DNA of 64,000 nucleotides from Ruminococcus flavefaciens ND2009 (GCF_000621785.1 NZ_JHXI01000010.1:62001-126000); one strand, 5' to 3'. Counted from the stretch's first letter, positions 41,262 to 50,355 are shown. The notes: generated by a model not told the origin, from the letters alone. Made by a program: numbers and translations.

Positions 41262-42641
41262 TTAGTCTTTTCTCTTTCTGTACGCTGCGGCGGATAATAA
41301 TACTGCCGCTATGCCTGCCACAGCTATTCCTGTTGCACCGCTGTCACCTGTTTTGGGCGAATTGCTTTTTGAAGCTGTAGTTGTTGCCTTTTTTGCGGTT
41401 GTTGCAGCAGCAGTTGTTGTCACAGGCTTTGAACCATCAGCATTCAGCGCAGCAAATCTGATATTGTTATCCTTGGCGTACTTCTCGATATCCGTATCCT
41501 TGTATCCGTAGATCGTAAGCTTGTCAGTGCGGCCCTCAAATGTATTCTCGCCAAAATACAGTTCTTTTCTTACCGGCACGATCAATTCCGTAAGCTCTGT
41601 ACAGCCCTTGAAAGCATTATCACCAATGTATTCCACAGTGTCGGGCACTGTAAGCGATTCAAGAGCTGTGCAGCCTTCAAAGGTACTCTCGGTTATCGAG
41701 ATCAGCTCGCTCGGGAGATTTACGGAAGTAAGTCCCGTACAGTTCTTGAAAAGACCGTAGCCAAAGGAGCGGATGTTTTCAGGGATAACAACTGAGGTAA
41801 GTCCTGTGCAGCCCTCAAAAATATTATGTCCCATATCCATGAGAGAATCAGGAAGAGTTACTGCGGTAAGACCGCTGCAGCCTGAGAAAGCATCGTTTTC
41901 TATGACCTCAAGTCCCTCGGGGAGCTTTACCTCTGTCATGCCCGAACAGTCAGCAAAGGCTGAGCCGCTGATAAGCTTTATATCATCAGGGACAGTTACA
42001 GATGTATTATCGGGCATTGTTCCCTTGTATTTATACACAGTTTTTCCTATAACGACCATCCCGTCAGGCTGTTCTTCGTACCATTTCGTGTTGACAAATG
42101 CATTTCCCATGACATACTCAACTTCCTCGGGAATATTTATGTCGGTCAATGAGATGCAGTTTTCAAAGGCTTCATAATCAATATCTCTGATACTGTCGGG
42201 AAGCTGAACGGACTGTAAGCTTGTGCAGTCCTTGAAAAGGCTGTGGGAGATCTCTGATACGCCGTCAGGGATATTTACGGAAGTCAGACTGCTGCAGCCT
42301 TCAAAGGCAGACATTGAGATGTTTTTTACACTGTCGGGAACTTTGACCGAGGTCAGTTCTTTACAGCCGTAAAATGCGTTTGCTGATATTACGCTGACCG
42401 TTTTTCCGTTTATCTCTGACGGGAGCACAACGTCACCGCCGCCGCCCTGATAGTGTCCGACAGATACGTTATCGAATTCATCGATTTTATAGTTTACTGT
42501 AGAACCGTCTTCAAGCTCGTATGTTCCATGCTCAACTATCCTGACAGCTGTGATCGCTGAACTGTTGTATGCTTCTGTGCTGAATGCTGTAAACGTGCCT
42601 GCAATTGCCGCAGACGCCATGAGTGATAATACTTTTTTCAT
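41262..42641 (-). CDS. BspA-type leucine-rich-repeat surface protein with SPKTG sorting signal
   Basis: The 459-residue protein has a signal peptide (1-24), a short beta region, then about 11 BspA-type LRR_5 repeats of about 23 residues (for example LTSVNIPDGVSEISHSLFKDCTS) over residues 70-390. A Thr/Ala-rich linker follows, and the C-terminus reads NSPKTGDSGATG, then a hydrophobic helix and YRKRKD. SPKTG-helix-basic tail is a sortase sorting signal of the non-LPXTG type. It is presumably wall-anchored and used in adhesion. The repeats are regular, with no sign of degeneration. Monocistronic. Confidence 0.92.
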   Translation of the reverse strand: MKKVLSLMASAAIAGTFTAFSTEAYNSSAITAVRIVEHGTYELEDGSTVNYKIDEFDNVSVGHYQGGGGDVVLPSEINGKTVSVISANAFYGCKELTSVKVPDSVKNISMSAFEGCSSLTSVNIPDGVSEISHSLFKDCTSLQSVQLPDSIRDIDYEAFENCISLTDINIPEEVEYVMGNAFVNTKWYEEQPDGMVVIGKTVYKYKGTMPDNTSVTVPDDIKLISGSAFADCSGMTEVKLPEGLEVIENDAFSGCSGLTAVTLPDSLMDMGHNIFEGCTGLTSVVIPENIRSFGYGLFKNCTGLTSVNLPSELISITESTFEGCTALESLTVPDTVEYIGDNAFKGCTELTELIVPVRKELYFGENTFEGRTDKLTIYGYKDTDIEKYAKDNNIRFAALNADGSKPVTTTAAATTAKKATTTASKSNSPKTGDSGATGIAVAGIAAVLLSAAAYRKRKD

Positions 42642-42709
42642 AGTTTCGCTCCTTACTTTAATTTTATGCTGCTGTGATCTGATATGAACATACCATCAAA
42701 TATATTCAT

Positions 42710-42738
42710 ATTATATAACTCCATATATAAAAAGTCAA
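42710..42738 (-). promoter_or_regulatory. Promoter of the LRR surface-protein gene
   Basis: On the minus strand -35 TTGACT, 17-bp spacer, -10 TATAAT. The leader to the ATG at 42641 is about 60 nt. Confidence 0.78.
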
Positions 42739-42739
42739 T

Positions 42740-43020
42740 ACGGCTGAACGGTGCTTGAAGTTAGCTGTTTGAAACATTTCCCCACTAAAAGATCGCAGCA
42801 GATCCGTCTGCGGCATATCCCTTTACGGAACTGAAGGCAGAAAGACTTACACGAAAACACCCGGTTGCGGCAGATCAGATATGCAGCATTATCGTTTCTG
42901 CCGGCTAACATTACAGACAGAGCTGCCGCCCGGTAAGAGAGCCCGGTAAATGGAAATCATAAGAATTACTGCATAAAAAAGCAAAAAATCTAAAAATTAG
43001 TGCTGAAACAACAAAATAAT
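42740..43020. other. Intergenic region without recognised gene
   Basis: Divergent spacer between the LRR gene and the peptidoglycan-binding-domain gene. No convincing coding frame with a ribosome binding site is seen. It is richer in GC than its flanks and contains small imperfect inverted repeats (for example CTGCCGCCCGG near 42929), but nothing I can name. Confidence 0.45.
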
Positions 43021-43022
43021 AC

Positions 43023-43051
43023 TTGACATCGAAATTAAACTGTGATACAAT
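43023..43051 (+). promoter_or_regulatory. Promoter of the peptidoglycan-binding-domain gene
   Basis: -35 TTGACA, 17-bp spacer, -10 TACAAT; start predicted near 43058. Confidence 0.82.
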
Positions 43052-43056
43052 AACAT

Positions 43057-43074
43057 AAATCAGTGCACTGATTT
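43057..43074. promoter_or_regulatory. Perfect 18-bp palindrome at the transcription start
   Basis: AAATCAGTGCACTGATTT is fully self-complementary and begins within a few bases of the predicted start of the 43103 gene. Position and symmetry suit a repressor site; as RNA it would have no loop, so a DNA operator is the better reading. Confidence 0.6.
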
Positions 43075-43102
43075 AAAAAAATTTTAAATGGAGGTCATAA
43101 CA

Positions 43103-43540
43103 ATGAACAATCTCAAAAAAGCATTAGTCATCGCATCAGCAGCTGTTATGTGTGCAGTTCCTTTCGCACCATCAATAGCAGACAACTCATCACTCATCGG
43201 CATCAACTCTATCACAGCAGACGCAGCTACCTCACCTTACAAGACCCCGAACCTCAAAAAGCTGAATAACGGCAGAAAGTATTATTCTGCAAAATATGAC
43301 AGCGGAAAGCGCTATGAAGATGTAAAGTGGATACAGGATGCTTATATGAAGATAAGAGCTGACCAGTATTATTATGTTCAGCAGTATGCTTTACCTGCAA
43401 TAACTGTTGACGGATACTACGGCAATAAGACCGCAGACGCCATAACAAAATTCCAGTCCTGGTTCCATTGTGATTCTGTTGACGGAGCTGCCGGCGCTGA
43501 AACGATCACTAAATTAAAGGACTTATTAGCACAGGTTTGA
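43103..43540 (+). CDS. Secreted protein with a peptidoglycan-binding domain
   Basis: The 145 residues begin MNNLKKALVIASAAVMCAVP, a signal peptide ending around residue 25-45. The C-terminal 75 residues carry a PG_binding_1-type three-helix domain (VKWIQDAYMKI ... ITVDGYYGNKTADAITKFQSWF ... VDGAAGAETITKLKDLL). No catalytic domain is attached, so it probably binds the wall as a small secreted protein. The start ATG has GGAGG 8 nt upstream. Monocistronic between a strong promoter with a palindrome and a strong terminator. Confidence 0.86.
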   Translation: MNNLKKALVIASAAVMCAVPFAPSIADNSSLIGINSITADAATSPYKTPNLKKLNNGRKYYSAKYDSGKRYEDVKWIQDAYMKIRADQYYYVQQYALPAITVDGYYGNKTADAITKFQSWFHCDSVDGAAGAETITKLKDLLAQV

Positions 43541-43550
43541 TACCGCAAAA

Positions 43551-43581
43551 GCACTTCTGATCTTTCAGAAGTGCTTTTTTT
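43551..43581 (+). terminator. Terminator of the peptidoglycan-binding-domain gene
   Basis: GCACTTCTGA/TCAGAAGTGC with a TCTT loop followed by seven T residues. The stem is identical to that of the tRNA terminator at 40185-40214. Confidence 0.93.
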
Positions 43582-43615
43582 GCCCTTACTGACGGAAGCT
43601 TTTATTCCGCGTCTG

Positions 43616-43644
43616 TTGCTATTCCCATACTTTTATGATATAAT
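43616..43644 (+). promoter_or_regulatory. Promoter of the FtsX-type exporter/two-component operon
   Basis: -35 TTGCTA, 17-bp spacer, -10 TATAAT. The leader of about 125 nt contains two perfect hairpins, AGCCTGCA/TGCAGGCT (43655-43676) and GCTGTAT/ATACAGC (43684-43705); the first begins about 5 nt from the start. Confidence 0.68.
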
Positions 43645-43777
43645 CTTTATAATGAGCCTGCACAGCGTTGCAGGCTGTTTTCGGCTGTATCAGGAGAAAT
43701 ACAGCTGACAAAAGCCATTTAAGGATTATTTAATAATTCCCATGCTAAGATATAGTCACAGAAAGCGAGGGATGAAT

Positions 43778-46147
43778 ATGTTTCTGAGGATACTGAAAAA
43801 AGACCTGAAACGCAAAAAGACCATGAACATCATACTGCTGCTGTTTGTGATAATGGCGACTATGTTCGCAGCCAGCAGCGTCAACAACATCATCGCCGTC
43901 ATGAACGGCCTGGACAATTACTTCGAGAAGGCAAACATGAGCGACCACTTCATCATAAGCATCTCAAAGGACCCTGATGCTATCGAAGATATGCTCTCGG
44001 AGAAGCCCAATGTCAGCGACTTCCGCACAGAGAAACAGCTTGTATTCCATGACAATGACCTTACCCGCAACGGCGAAAAGTTCTCCGAATTCAGCAGTAT
44101 TGGTCTGGCACTCTCCGTCGACAACGCTCAGATCAATTACTTTGACAAGGACAACGAGATAATAAAGAGCGTTCCCAGGGGAAAGGCTTATCTCACAGGC
44201 TGTATTCTCAACAGTACAAACTTTGAAAGCGGTGATGAAATACAGCTGAAGATAGGAGATACGGAGCTGACGCTTGAATATGCGGGCATCGGCAAGGACG
44301 CCTTCCTGGGCTCGGATATGATGACCAATCCCCGTATCATAATGAACAATGAGGACTATGAAAAGCTGGCAGCCGATGAAAAGGCGAAGGAGAACAACAG
44401 CGCTGCTGTATTTTACATAAACGGTCCCGATGCAAAAGCTCTGGAATCGGACCTTTCCGATATTCCCGATACTGTCCTGAACGTCGGCATATCTGTTATC
44501 AGGACATCTTATATAATGAATACCATCGTTGCAGGATTGCTGCTCATCGTAAGCGTCTGCCTGATACTGGTATCCTTTGTGATGCTGAGATTTACCATCA
44601 GCTTCACCCTCAATGAGGAGTTCAGAGAGATAGGGGTCATGAAGGCTCTCGGACTCAAAAACCGCTCGGTAAGAGGGCTCTACCTTGTGAAGTATCTGGG
44701 TATCGCGGCAATAGGTGCGGTCATAGGCTTCTTCCTCAGCATACCCTTCGGAAATATGCTGCTTAGTTCAGTCAGCAGAAAAATGTACCTTGGCAGTGAC
44801 AGCTCCGCTGCGGTGGGTGTCCTGTGCAGTCTTGCGGTAGTTCTCGTGATCCTGGCGTTCTGCTGGAGATGTACACGGAAGATAAAGAAGCTCTCTCCCA
44901 TCGACGCCGTGAGAAGCGGTCAGACAGGCGAGAGATTCAAAAAGAAGGGACTGCTCAGGCTGGGAAAGAGCAGGCTCGGCACCACGGGCTTCCTTGCACT
45001 CAATGATGTGTTCAGCAGCCCCAAGCAGTTCGGCATAATGACAGTGATATTCACAGTCTGCCTGCTCCTTGTAATGTGCCTTGCCAACACGGGCAACACC
45101 CTTGCAAGCAGGAAGCTGCTGCCCCTTATGTGTTCAACCGACAGCGACATCTACATCACCGACACGGATATGATAATGGAAGTAATGACAGGTGAGACCA
45201 CTGTTACGGAACAGTGCGACAAGATAGAGAAAAAGCTTGCCGATAACGGTCTGCCGTGCAGCGTACACGCTGAGGGTCTTGTCTCTCCCGCCGTGGAGTT
45301 CAAGGGAAACAAGCTCTCTCCCACATTCATGTACTGCAAGGACACAAAGGCTTCAGACTACAGCTACTCCGAGGGCTATGCGCCAAAATACAGCAACGAG
45401 ATAGCGCTCACCAGCTCCGTTGCAGAGAAGCTGGGAGCAGGTATAGGGGACAAAGTAAACATCACCATCGACGGAAAGACAGACGAATACATCGTCACAG
45501 CCCTTTTCCAGAGCATGGTGAAGCTGGGCGAAACGGGACGCTTCCACGAAAGCCTTGAGGTACCCGACTCAGCTGTAAGTCAGGTTATGGGATTTCAGAT
45601 AGATTTTGACGACTCTCCCGACGAAGAGGAGATAAACAGCCGCATAAGCAGAGTCAAGGATATATTCGATATCAAGTATGTTGACGATGCGGACGGCTTT
45701 GTAATGAGCTGCATAGGAGAGGGCGTAAAGGACACCATTAACGGAGTCAAGGTCTTCGTACTGCTCATCATAGTTATCATCGTCATCATGATCTCGGTAC
45801 TCATGGAGCGCTCATTCATCTCAAAGGAGAAGCCCGAGATAGCTCTCATGAAGGCAATGGGCTTCAAGAGCAGATCCGTGAGAAGGCAGCACACTCTCAG
45901 GTTCCTTATCTCGGCTGCCATCGCGGCAGTACTGGCGATACTGCTCAGCACACCCGTCACCAGGCTGTGCATAGACCCGATTTTCGGCATAATGGGTGCC
46001 ATTGACGGCGTGGAATACAACATAAAGCCTGTGGAGGTCTTCGCGGTCTACCCCGTTATCATAGCGGCGGCAACAGTCCTCGGCGCATACCTCACAGCCA
46101 TGTACATGAAGACCATCAAAGCCTCGGATACTTCCGACATCGAATAA
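43778..46147 (+). CDS. FtsX-family ABC transporter permease (eight-helix, duplicated MacB-like)
   Basis: The 789 residues contain two FtsX units. TM1 (about 17-37), a 210-residue extracellular domain, TM2-4 (about 243-375), then TM5 (near 420-442), a second extracellular domain of about 190 residues and TM6-8 near 650-770. Conserved cytoplasmic turns after TM2 (EIGVMKALGLKNRSVRGLYL) and after TM6 (EIALMKAMGFKSRSVRRQHT) mark the duplication. Such permeases with an adjacent ATPase and two-component system usually detect or remove antimicrobial peptides. It differs from BceB, which has ten helices. The start ATG has GAGG 7 nt upstream. Confidence 0.9.
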   Translation: MFLRILKKDLKRKKTMNIILLLFVIMATMFAASSVNNIIAVMNGLDNYFEKANMSDHFIISISKDPDAIEDMLSEKPNVSDFRTEKQLVFHDNDLTRNGEKFSEFSSIGLALSVDNAQINYFDKDNEIIKSVPRGKAYLTGCILNSTNFESGDEIQLKIGDTELTLEYAGIGKDAFLGSDMMTNPRIIMNNEDYEKLAADEKAKENNSAAVFYINGPDAKALESDLSDIPDTVLNVGISVIRTSYIMNTIVAGLLLIVSVCLILVSFVMLRFTISFTLNEEFREIGVMKALGLKNRSVRGLYLVKYLGIAAIGAVIGFFLSIPFGNMLLSSVSRKMYLGSDSSAAVGVLCSLAVVLVILAFCWRCTRKIKKLSPIDAVRSGQTGERFKKKGLLRLGKSRLGTTGFLALNDVFSSPKQFGIMTVIFTVCLLLVMCLANTGNTLASRKLLPLMCSTDSDIYITDTDMIMEVMTGETTVTEQCDKIEKKLADNGLPCSVHAEGLVSPAVEFKGNKLSPTFMYCKDTKASDYSYSEGYAPKYSNEIALTSSVAEKLGAGIGDKVNITIDGKTDEYIVTALFQSMVKLGETGRFHESLEVPDSAVSQVMGFQIDFDDSPDEEEINSRISRVKDIFDIKYVDDADGFVMSCIGEGVKDTINGVKVFVLLIIVIIVIMISVLMERSFISKEKPEIALMKAMGFKSRSVRRQHTLRFLISAAIAAVLAILLSTPVTRLCIDPIFGIMGAIDGVEYNIKPVEVFAVYPVIIAAATVLGAYLTAMYMKTIKASDTSDIE

Positions 46148-46160
46148 AGGAGATATGAAA

Positions 46161-46925
46161 ATGAGCAACAACAGAATACTGGAGGTAAAGGACCTCTGCA
46201 AGACATATATCATAAACAAGAGACAGAACAACGTGCTGAGAAACGTCAGCTTCAGCATCGACAAGGGGGAAATGGTAGCTGTCATGGGTCCCTCGGGCTC
46301 GGGCAAGTCCACCCTGCTCTACACCGTTTCGGGCATGGATAAGATGACCGCAGGTGATGTGAAGTTCTGCGGCAAGAGCCTTTCGGAACAGAGCGAGAAC
46401 AGCCTTGCGGAAATGAGACTTGACGATATGGGCTTCATCTTTCAGCAGATGTACATGATGAAGAACCTTTCCATCATCGACAATATCATCCTGCCTGCGG
46501 TGAAGTCCACCAGGAAAAAGGAGAGCCGCAAGGAGATACTCAGGCGCGGTCAGGACCTTATGCACAAGCTGGGTATCAGCGAGATATGCGAGAATGACAT
46601 AAACGAGGTCTCGGGCGGACAGCTCCAGAGAGCCTGCATCTGCCGCAGCATGATAAACGACCCGCAGATGATATTTGCCGACGAGCCCACGGGCGCTCTC
46701 AACCGCACCTCCTCGGACGAGGTAATGGAGGAGCTCACCAAGCTCAACAGCGAGGGAACTACCATAATGCTGGTAACTCACGATTCAAAGGTGGCTGCAA
46801 AGTGCTCAAGAGTGCTGTACATAGTTGACGGAAACATCAGGGGGGAGTATAATATTAAAAAGGAGCAGCCGCTCCATGACCGCGAGCGCGGTCTCAATAA
46901 CTGGCTTATGGAAATGGGTTGGTAA
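46161..46925 (+). CDS. ABC transporter ATP-binding protein, BceA/LolD type
   Basis: The 254 residues carry Walker A GPSGSGKSTL near residue 42, signature VSGGQLQRACICRS, Walker B MIFADEPTGALN and the switch His in LVTHDSK. The C-terminal tail ends NNWLMEMGW, the typical end of BceA-like ATPases. The ATG at 46161 has GGAG 8 nt upstream; an ATG two codons earlier is too close to it. Gene 2 of a four-gene operon, 13 nt after the permease. Confidence 0.94.
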   Translation: MSNNRILEVKDLCKTYIINKRQNNVLRNVSFSIDKGEMVAVMGPSGSGKSTLLYTVSGMDKMTAGDVKFCGKSLSEQSENSLAEMRLDDMGFIFQQMYMMKNLSIIDNIILPAVKSTRKKESRKEILRRGQDLMHKLGISEICENDINEVSGGQLQRACICRSMINDPQMIFADEPTGALNRTSSDEVMEELTKLNSEGTTIMLVTHDSKVAAKCSRVLYIVDGNIRGEYNIKKEQPLHDRERGLNNWLMEMGW

Positions 46926-46926
46926 A

Positions 46927-47592
46927 ATGGTTGATATACTTATAGTTGAAGACAATGAGGAGCTGAGCGGACTTCTGAGTGAATTTCTCCGCGCGGAGGA
47001 TTACACCGTCAGCACAGCTCCCACAGCTGCGAAAGCCTTGTCCCTGTTTGAAAAATACGGGGCAAGGCTTGTCCTGCTTGATATAATGCTCCCCGACATG
47101 GACGGCTTTGCGGTCTGCCGCAGGATAAGGGAAAGGGACAACACTCCCATAATCATGCTCACCGCAAGGACCGACAAGGAGGATAAGCTCAGCGGTATCC
47201 TCCAGGGAGCGGACGACTATATCGAAAAGCCCTATGATATTGACATACTCATAGCCAAGATAAAGGGCATTTTCAGGCGAAGGCTTGCCATGGACACGAT
47301 CTCCGACGGGGGCATAGTCCTCAATCTGTCCGAGGGTACTGCCGAGAAGGACGGTGCTCCCCTCAATCTTACCGCAAAGGAGTTCGAGCTGCTGCACCTG
47401 CTCATCGCCAACAAGGGGCAGACTCTCGGCAAGGAGCTCATCTTCAGCAGGATATGGGGCGCAGACAGCGAATCCGAGCCTCAGACCCTCACCGTCCATA
47501 TCAAATGGCTCCGCCAGAAGATAGAGAACGACCCCAAGGCTCCCGAGAAGATAATCACGGTCTGGGGCAAGGGCTATCGCTGGGAGGGCTGA
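46927..47592 (+). CDS. OmpR/PhoB-family response regulator
   Basis: The 221 residues contain a receiver domain (acidic pair in IVEDN, phospho-acceptor Asp52 in LLDIMLPDMDG, Thr in MLTART, Lys in IEKPYD) and a winged-helix domain (LTAKEFELLHLLIANKGQ and TVHIKWLRQKIE, ending GYRWEG). The start follows the ATPase stop by 1 nt; the ribosome binding site is weak (GGGTTGGT), so coupling to the ATPase is likely. Partner of the kinase that follows. Confidence 0.96.
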   Translation: MVDILIVEDNEELSGLLSEFLRAEDYTVSTAPTAAKALSLFEKYGARLVLLDIMLPDMDGFAVCRRIRERDNTPIIMLTARTDKEDKLSGILQGADDYIEKPYDIDILIAKIKGIFRRRLAMDTISDGGIVLNLSEGTAEKDGAPLNLTAKEFELLHLLIANKGQTLGKELIFSRIWGADSESEPQTLTVHIKWLRQKIENDPKAPEKIITVWGKGYRWEG

Positions 47593-47593
47593 C

Positions 47594-48826
47594 ATGAGGG
47601 GCTTCAACAGGATAATAGCCGCAGCCCTTATCATCATGGCTGCGGTCATAGTCATTCTTGACGCTGTAATGCTGAAAAGCGAAAAGCTCTCGCAGCCCCT
47701 CTACAAGGTGGAGGTGAGCCGCATTGAGCGGGAGCTCTCGCAGGGGACTCAGGTAAGCGCAGAGGACTACCCGCACATCACGGGGATATACAGCTATGAC
47801 GGAAGCCCCGACTTTTACAGCTCCGACGGCGAATACCTTATAAGAGAGATAAACGGACAGCTCTGGCGGATAGATTACACCGACTCGGAAAGCCCTGACA
47901 GCAGGCGGACCTTCATACTTATGAACGTGTTCCTTCTCCTTTTCGCCGCCGCGGTCATCGGTATACTCCTCTACATCAGAAGGAGCATAATAAAGCCATT
48001 CAACGAAATAAGCGGGCTTCCCGAAAAGCTCTCAAAGGGCAACCTCACTCTCCCCCTCAAGGAGAAAAAGAGCCGCTATTTCGGACGCTTCATCTGGGGA
48101 CTTGATATGCTCCGTCAGGAGCTTGAGAACTCCCGTCAGCGTGAGCTGGAATACGCAAGGAACGAAAAGACCTTCCTGCTTTCGCTTTCCCACGATATAA
48201 AGACTCCCCTGGCTGCCATAAAGCTCTACGCAAAGGCGCTGTCAAAGGGGATATACACCACCGCCGACAAGCAGCGCTCCGCCGCGGGCAGCATCGACGC
48301 CAAGGCTGACGAGATAGAGGGCATAGTCAAGGAGCTCTCCGCCAATCTCAGCGGCGACTTCATGGACTTTGACGTAAGCAGCACCGAGTTCTATCTGTCC
48401 GAGGTCATGGGTGAGATAGAGAAGTATTACTCCGACAAGCTTTCCGTTATAGGAACTGAGTTCACCATCGAGAAATACGGTGACTGTATGCTTTCGGGAG
48501 ACCCCGACAGGCTGGTGGAGGTACTCCAGAACATCATGGAAAACGCCGTGAAATACGGCAACGGCAGAAGAATTTCCGTAAGCTTCTCAGAGGAGGAGGA
48601 CTGCCGCCTCATAACCGTTGCCAATACGGGCTGCACTCTGCCCGATGAGGAGCTGCCCCACATTTTCGACAGCTTCTGGCGGGGCTCCAACGCAGGCAGC
48701 CAGAGCGGAAGCGGTCTGGGACTGTATATCTGCCGCAGGCTCATGGCTCTCATGAACGGCGATATATACGCGGATACAGCTTCCGGCACCATGAGGGTGA
48801 CGGTGGTCTGCCGCAAGCCCGAATGA
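47594..48826 (+). CDS. Sensor histidine kinase
   Basis: The 410 residues have TM1 (about 8-26), an 80-residue extracellular region, TM2 (about 107-128), a short HAMP-like segment, the H box LSLSHDIKTPLAAIK with phospho-acceptor His200, and an ATPase domain with N box NIMENAVKYG and G box SGSGLGLYICRRLM. The extracellular loop is larger than that of BceS-type intramembrane kinases, so it may sense a ligand directly. It begins 1 nt after the regulator stop. Confidence 0.95.
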   Translation: MRGFNRIIAAALIIMAAVIVILDAVMLKSEKLSQPLYKVEVSRIERELSQGTQVSAEDYPHITGIYSYDGSPDFYSSDGEYLIREINGQLWRIDYTDSESPDSRRTFILMNVFLLLFAAAVIGILLYIRRSIIKPFNEISGLPEKLSKGNLTLPLKEKKSRYFGRFIWGLDMLRQELENSRQRELEYARNEKTFLLSLSHDIKTPLAAIKLYAKALSKGIYTTADKQRSAAGSIDAKADEIEGIVKELSANLSGDFMDFDVSSTEFYLSEVMGEIEKYYSDKLSVIGTEFTIEKYGDCMLSGDPDRLVEVLQNIMENAVKYGNGRRISVSFSEEEDCRLITVANTGCTLPDEELPHIFDSFWRGSNAGSQSGSGLGLYICRRLMALMNGDIYADTASGTMRVTVVCRKPE

Positions 48827-48946
48827 TAAACAGCTGATACAGCGGGGGCGCACAGTGTGCGTCCCCTGTTTTGTTTTCTCTGACTACTGATAACTTTTCT
48901 TTATAAGTTGTAAACAAATATCAATATTCTTGTTATGGGATATTCA

Positions 48947-48975
48947 TTGACTTTCCACACCCGAGATGGTATTAT
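48947..48975 (+). promoter_or_regulatory. Promoter of the DUF4349 lipoprotein gene
   Basis: -35 TTGACT, 17-bp spacer, -10 TATTAT; leader about 30 nt. Confidence 0.72.
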
Positions 48976-49010
48976 GTTAGTATAAAATCCCTCTAAAGGA
49001 GTGTGTGAAC

Positions 49011-50120
49011 ATGAAACGAACATTGGCATTATTAGCTTTAGCAGGAACCCTCTCCCTCACAGCCTGCGGAAGCGATAAACAAGAGAATACCCAAACGCCC
49101 CGCAACGGTGAATTCACTGTGGGGAACTATGTTGAAAATGACACGGCTGCGGCAGAGTCCGCTGACGCCGAAAACAGCGATAGCTCCGCCGCTATGAGCT
49201 ACAAGCAGTCGGTGCCAAAGCTCATCGACACGAAAATGCTGGTCTACTCCTGCGATATGAGCATTGACGTTCTCGATTTCGATAAGTCCCTTGACAGTAT
49301 CCACCAGCTCATCGAAAAGTACAACGGATTTATCGAGAGCGAGGTCTACTCCGATGGCGGCGATTCAAGCAAATGGCTCTACACAGAAGACGAAAAATGG
49401 AAGAGCCTCAGTGCTGTCATAAGAGTCCCCAGTGCTCAGTATGATAATTTCTGCACGGACATCGAAGCAGTTGGCGACCTCCGCAGGAAGAACGCAACTG
49501 TGGACAATCTCAGCACAGAGTACTCAGACCTGAAGACCACTCTCGCCATATATGAGGCAAAAGAAAAGCGATACCTTGAGCTTCTGGAAGGCATAAAGAA
49601 CGAAGCTGACGCCATAAAGTACGAGAACGAGCTGACGGATATACAGGTGCAGATAGGCGTTCTCAAGACACGCATGAACACTATCGAGAACGATGTCGCC
49701 TACTCATATGTGAACCTCTCGGTAAACGAGGTAAGGGAGTACACCGACAAGCCTGTGGTAAAGAAGACCGATACCTTCGGACAGAGACTGAAGAACACCG
49801 CCTCTGAGACCTGGGATACCTTCCTTGAATTCCTTGAAAATCTGCTCTTTGTTATCATAAGAGTGCTCCCATATCTGCTTCTCATCGGTATAGCTGCATT
49901 CATTATCGCAAAGCTGGTGAAGCTCTTCTCAAAGATAGCGGAAAAGTACCGCGCCAAGCACCCCAGACCCGTAAGACCTGCGGTGCCGCCAATGCCGGCT
50001 CCTCCCGTTTATCCTGCTCCCCAGCAGATGCCTCCGCAGAACAGGGCACCCGTTCAGGGACCCCCTCCTCCGCCAAAGGCACAGAATGCTCCCGCCGACA
50101 ACGGTGAAGCGAAAAAGTAA
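49011..50120 (+). CDS. DUF4349-domain lipoprotein with C-terminal membrane helix
   Basis: The 369 residues start with a lipoprotein signal (LTAC, Cys19). Residues 75-250 match the DUF4349 pattern: a beta segment with MLVYSCDMSIDVLDFDKSL, then a long coiled coil (about 155-225), then NDVAYSYVNLSVNEV. A hydrophobic helix near 275-300 is followed by a basic and strongly proline-rich tail (PPMPAPPVYPAP and PPPPP). With both a lipid anchor and a C-terminal helix, the domain would be held close to the membrane. Function unknown. The start ATG has AAGGAG upstream. Monocistronic. Confidence 0.86.
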   Translation: MKRTLALLALAGTLSLTACGSDKQENTQTPRNGEFTVGNYVENDTAAAESADAENSDSSAAMSYKQSVPKLIDTKMLVYSCDMSIDVLDFDKSLDSIHQLIEKYNGFIESEVYSDGGDSSKWLYTEDEKWKSLSAVIRVPSAQYDNFCTDIEAVGDLRRKNATVDNLSTEYSDLKTTLAIYEAKEKRYLELLEGIKNEADAIKYENELTDIQVQIGVLKTRMNTIENDVAYSYVNLSVNEVREYTDKPVVKKTDTFGQRLKNTASETWDTFLEFLENLLFVIIRVLPYLLLIGIAAFIIAKLVKLFSKIAEKYRAKHPRPVRPAVPPMPAPPVYPAPQQMPPQNRAPVQGPPPPPKAQNAPADNGEAKK

Positions 50121-50190
50121 TATGCTCATAGTCATGAAAAGCCCCGGAATAAAGGCGACGCTCGTACAGAAGGTTTACGGGTGATATTGA

Positions 50191-50225
50191 GGGAAGCTCT
50201 TTGAGAGAAGTGCTTCCCTTTATTC
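50191..50225 (+). terminator. Terminator of the DUF4349 gene
   Basis: GGGAAGC/GCTTCCC stem (50191-50197 and 50212-50218) with a 14-nt loop, followed by TTTATTC and TTTTT. Confidence 0.7.
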
Positions 50226-50246
50226 TTTTTCTGAGGACTCTGTTTT

Positions 50247-50320
50247 GTTTTTATCAGGACAGGGCGCTTGATAATATATGCCTTTTTATTATATTTAAGG
50301 CGCCCTGTCCTGATAAAAAC
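50247..50320. repeat. Long hairpin with 21-bp perfect terminal inverted repeats
   Basis: The first 21 bases (50247-50267) and the last 21 (50300-50320) are exact reverse complements; the arms begin GTTTTTATCAGG. The 32-bp centre is AT-rich and can extend the pairing imperfectly. This is not a normal terminator size; it resembles a miniature inverted-repeat element or a long RNA hairpin. No transposase or target duplication was seen. Confidence 0.7.
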
Positions 50321-50355
50321 CAGCCAAAAGTCTTTGGAAAAGGGGTATGGGGTGA

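Noticed and set aside
50247-50320. Insertion sequence
   Set aside because: The arms are perfect but the interior is only 32 bp, there is no transposase and no target duplication was found. It is kept as a repeat element only.
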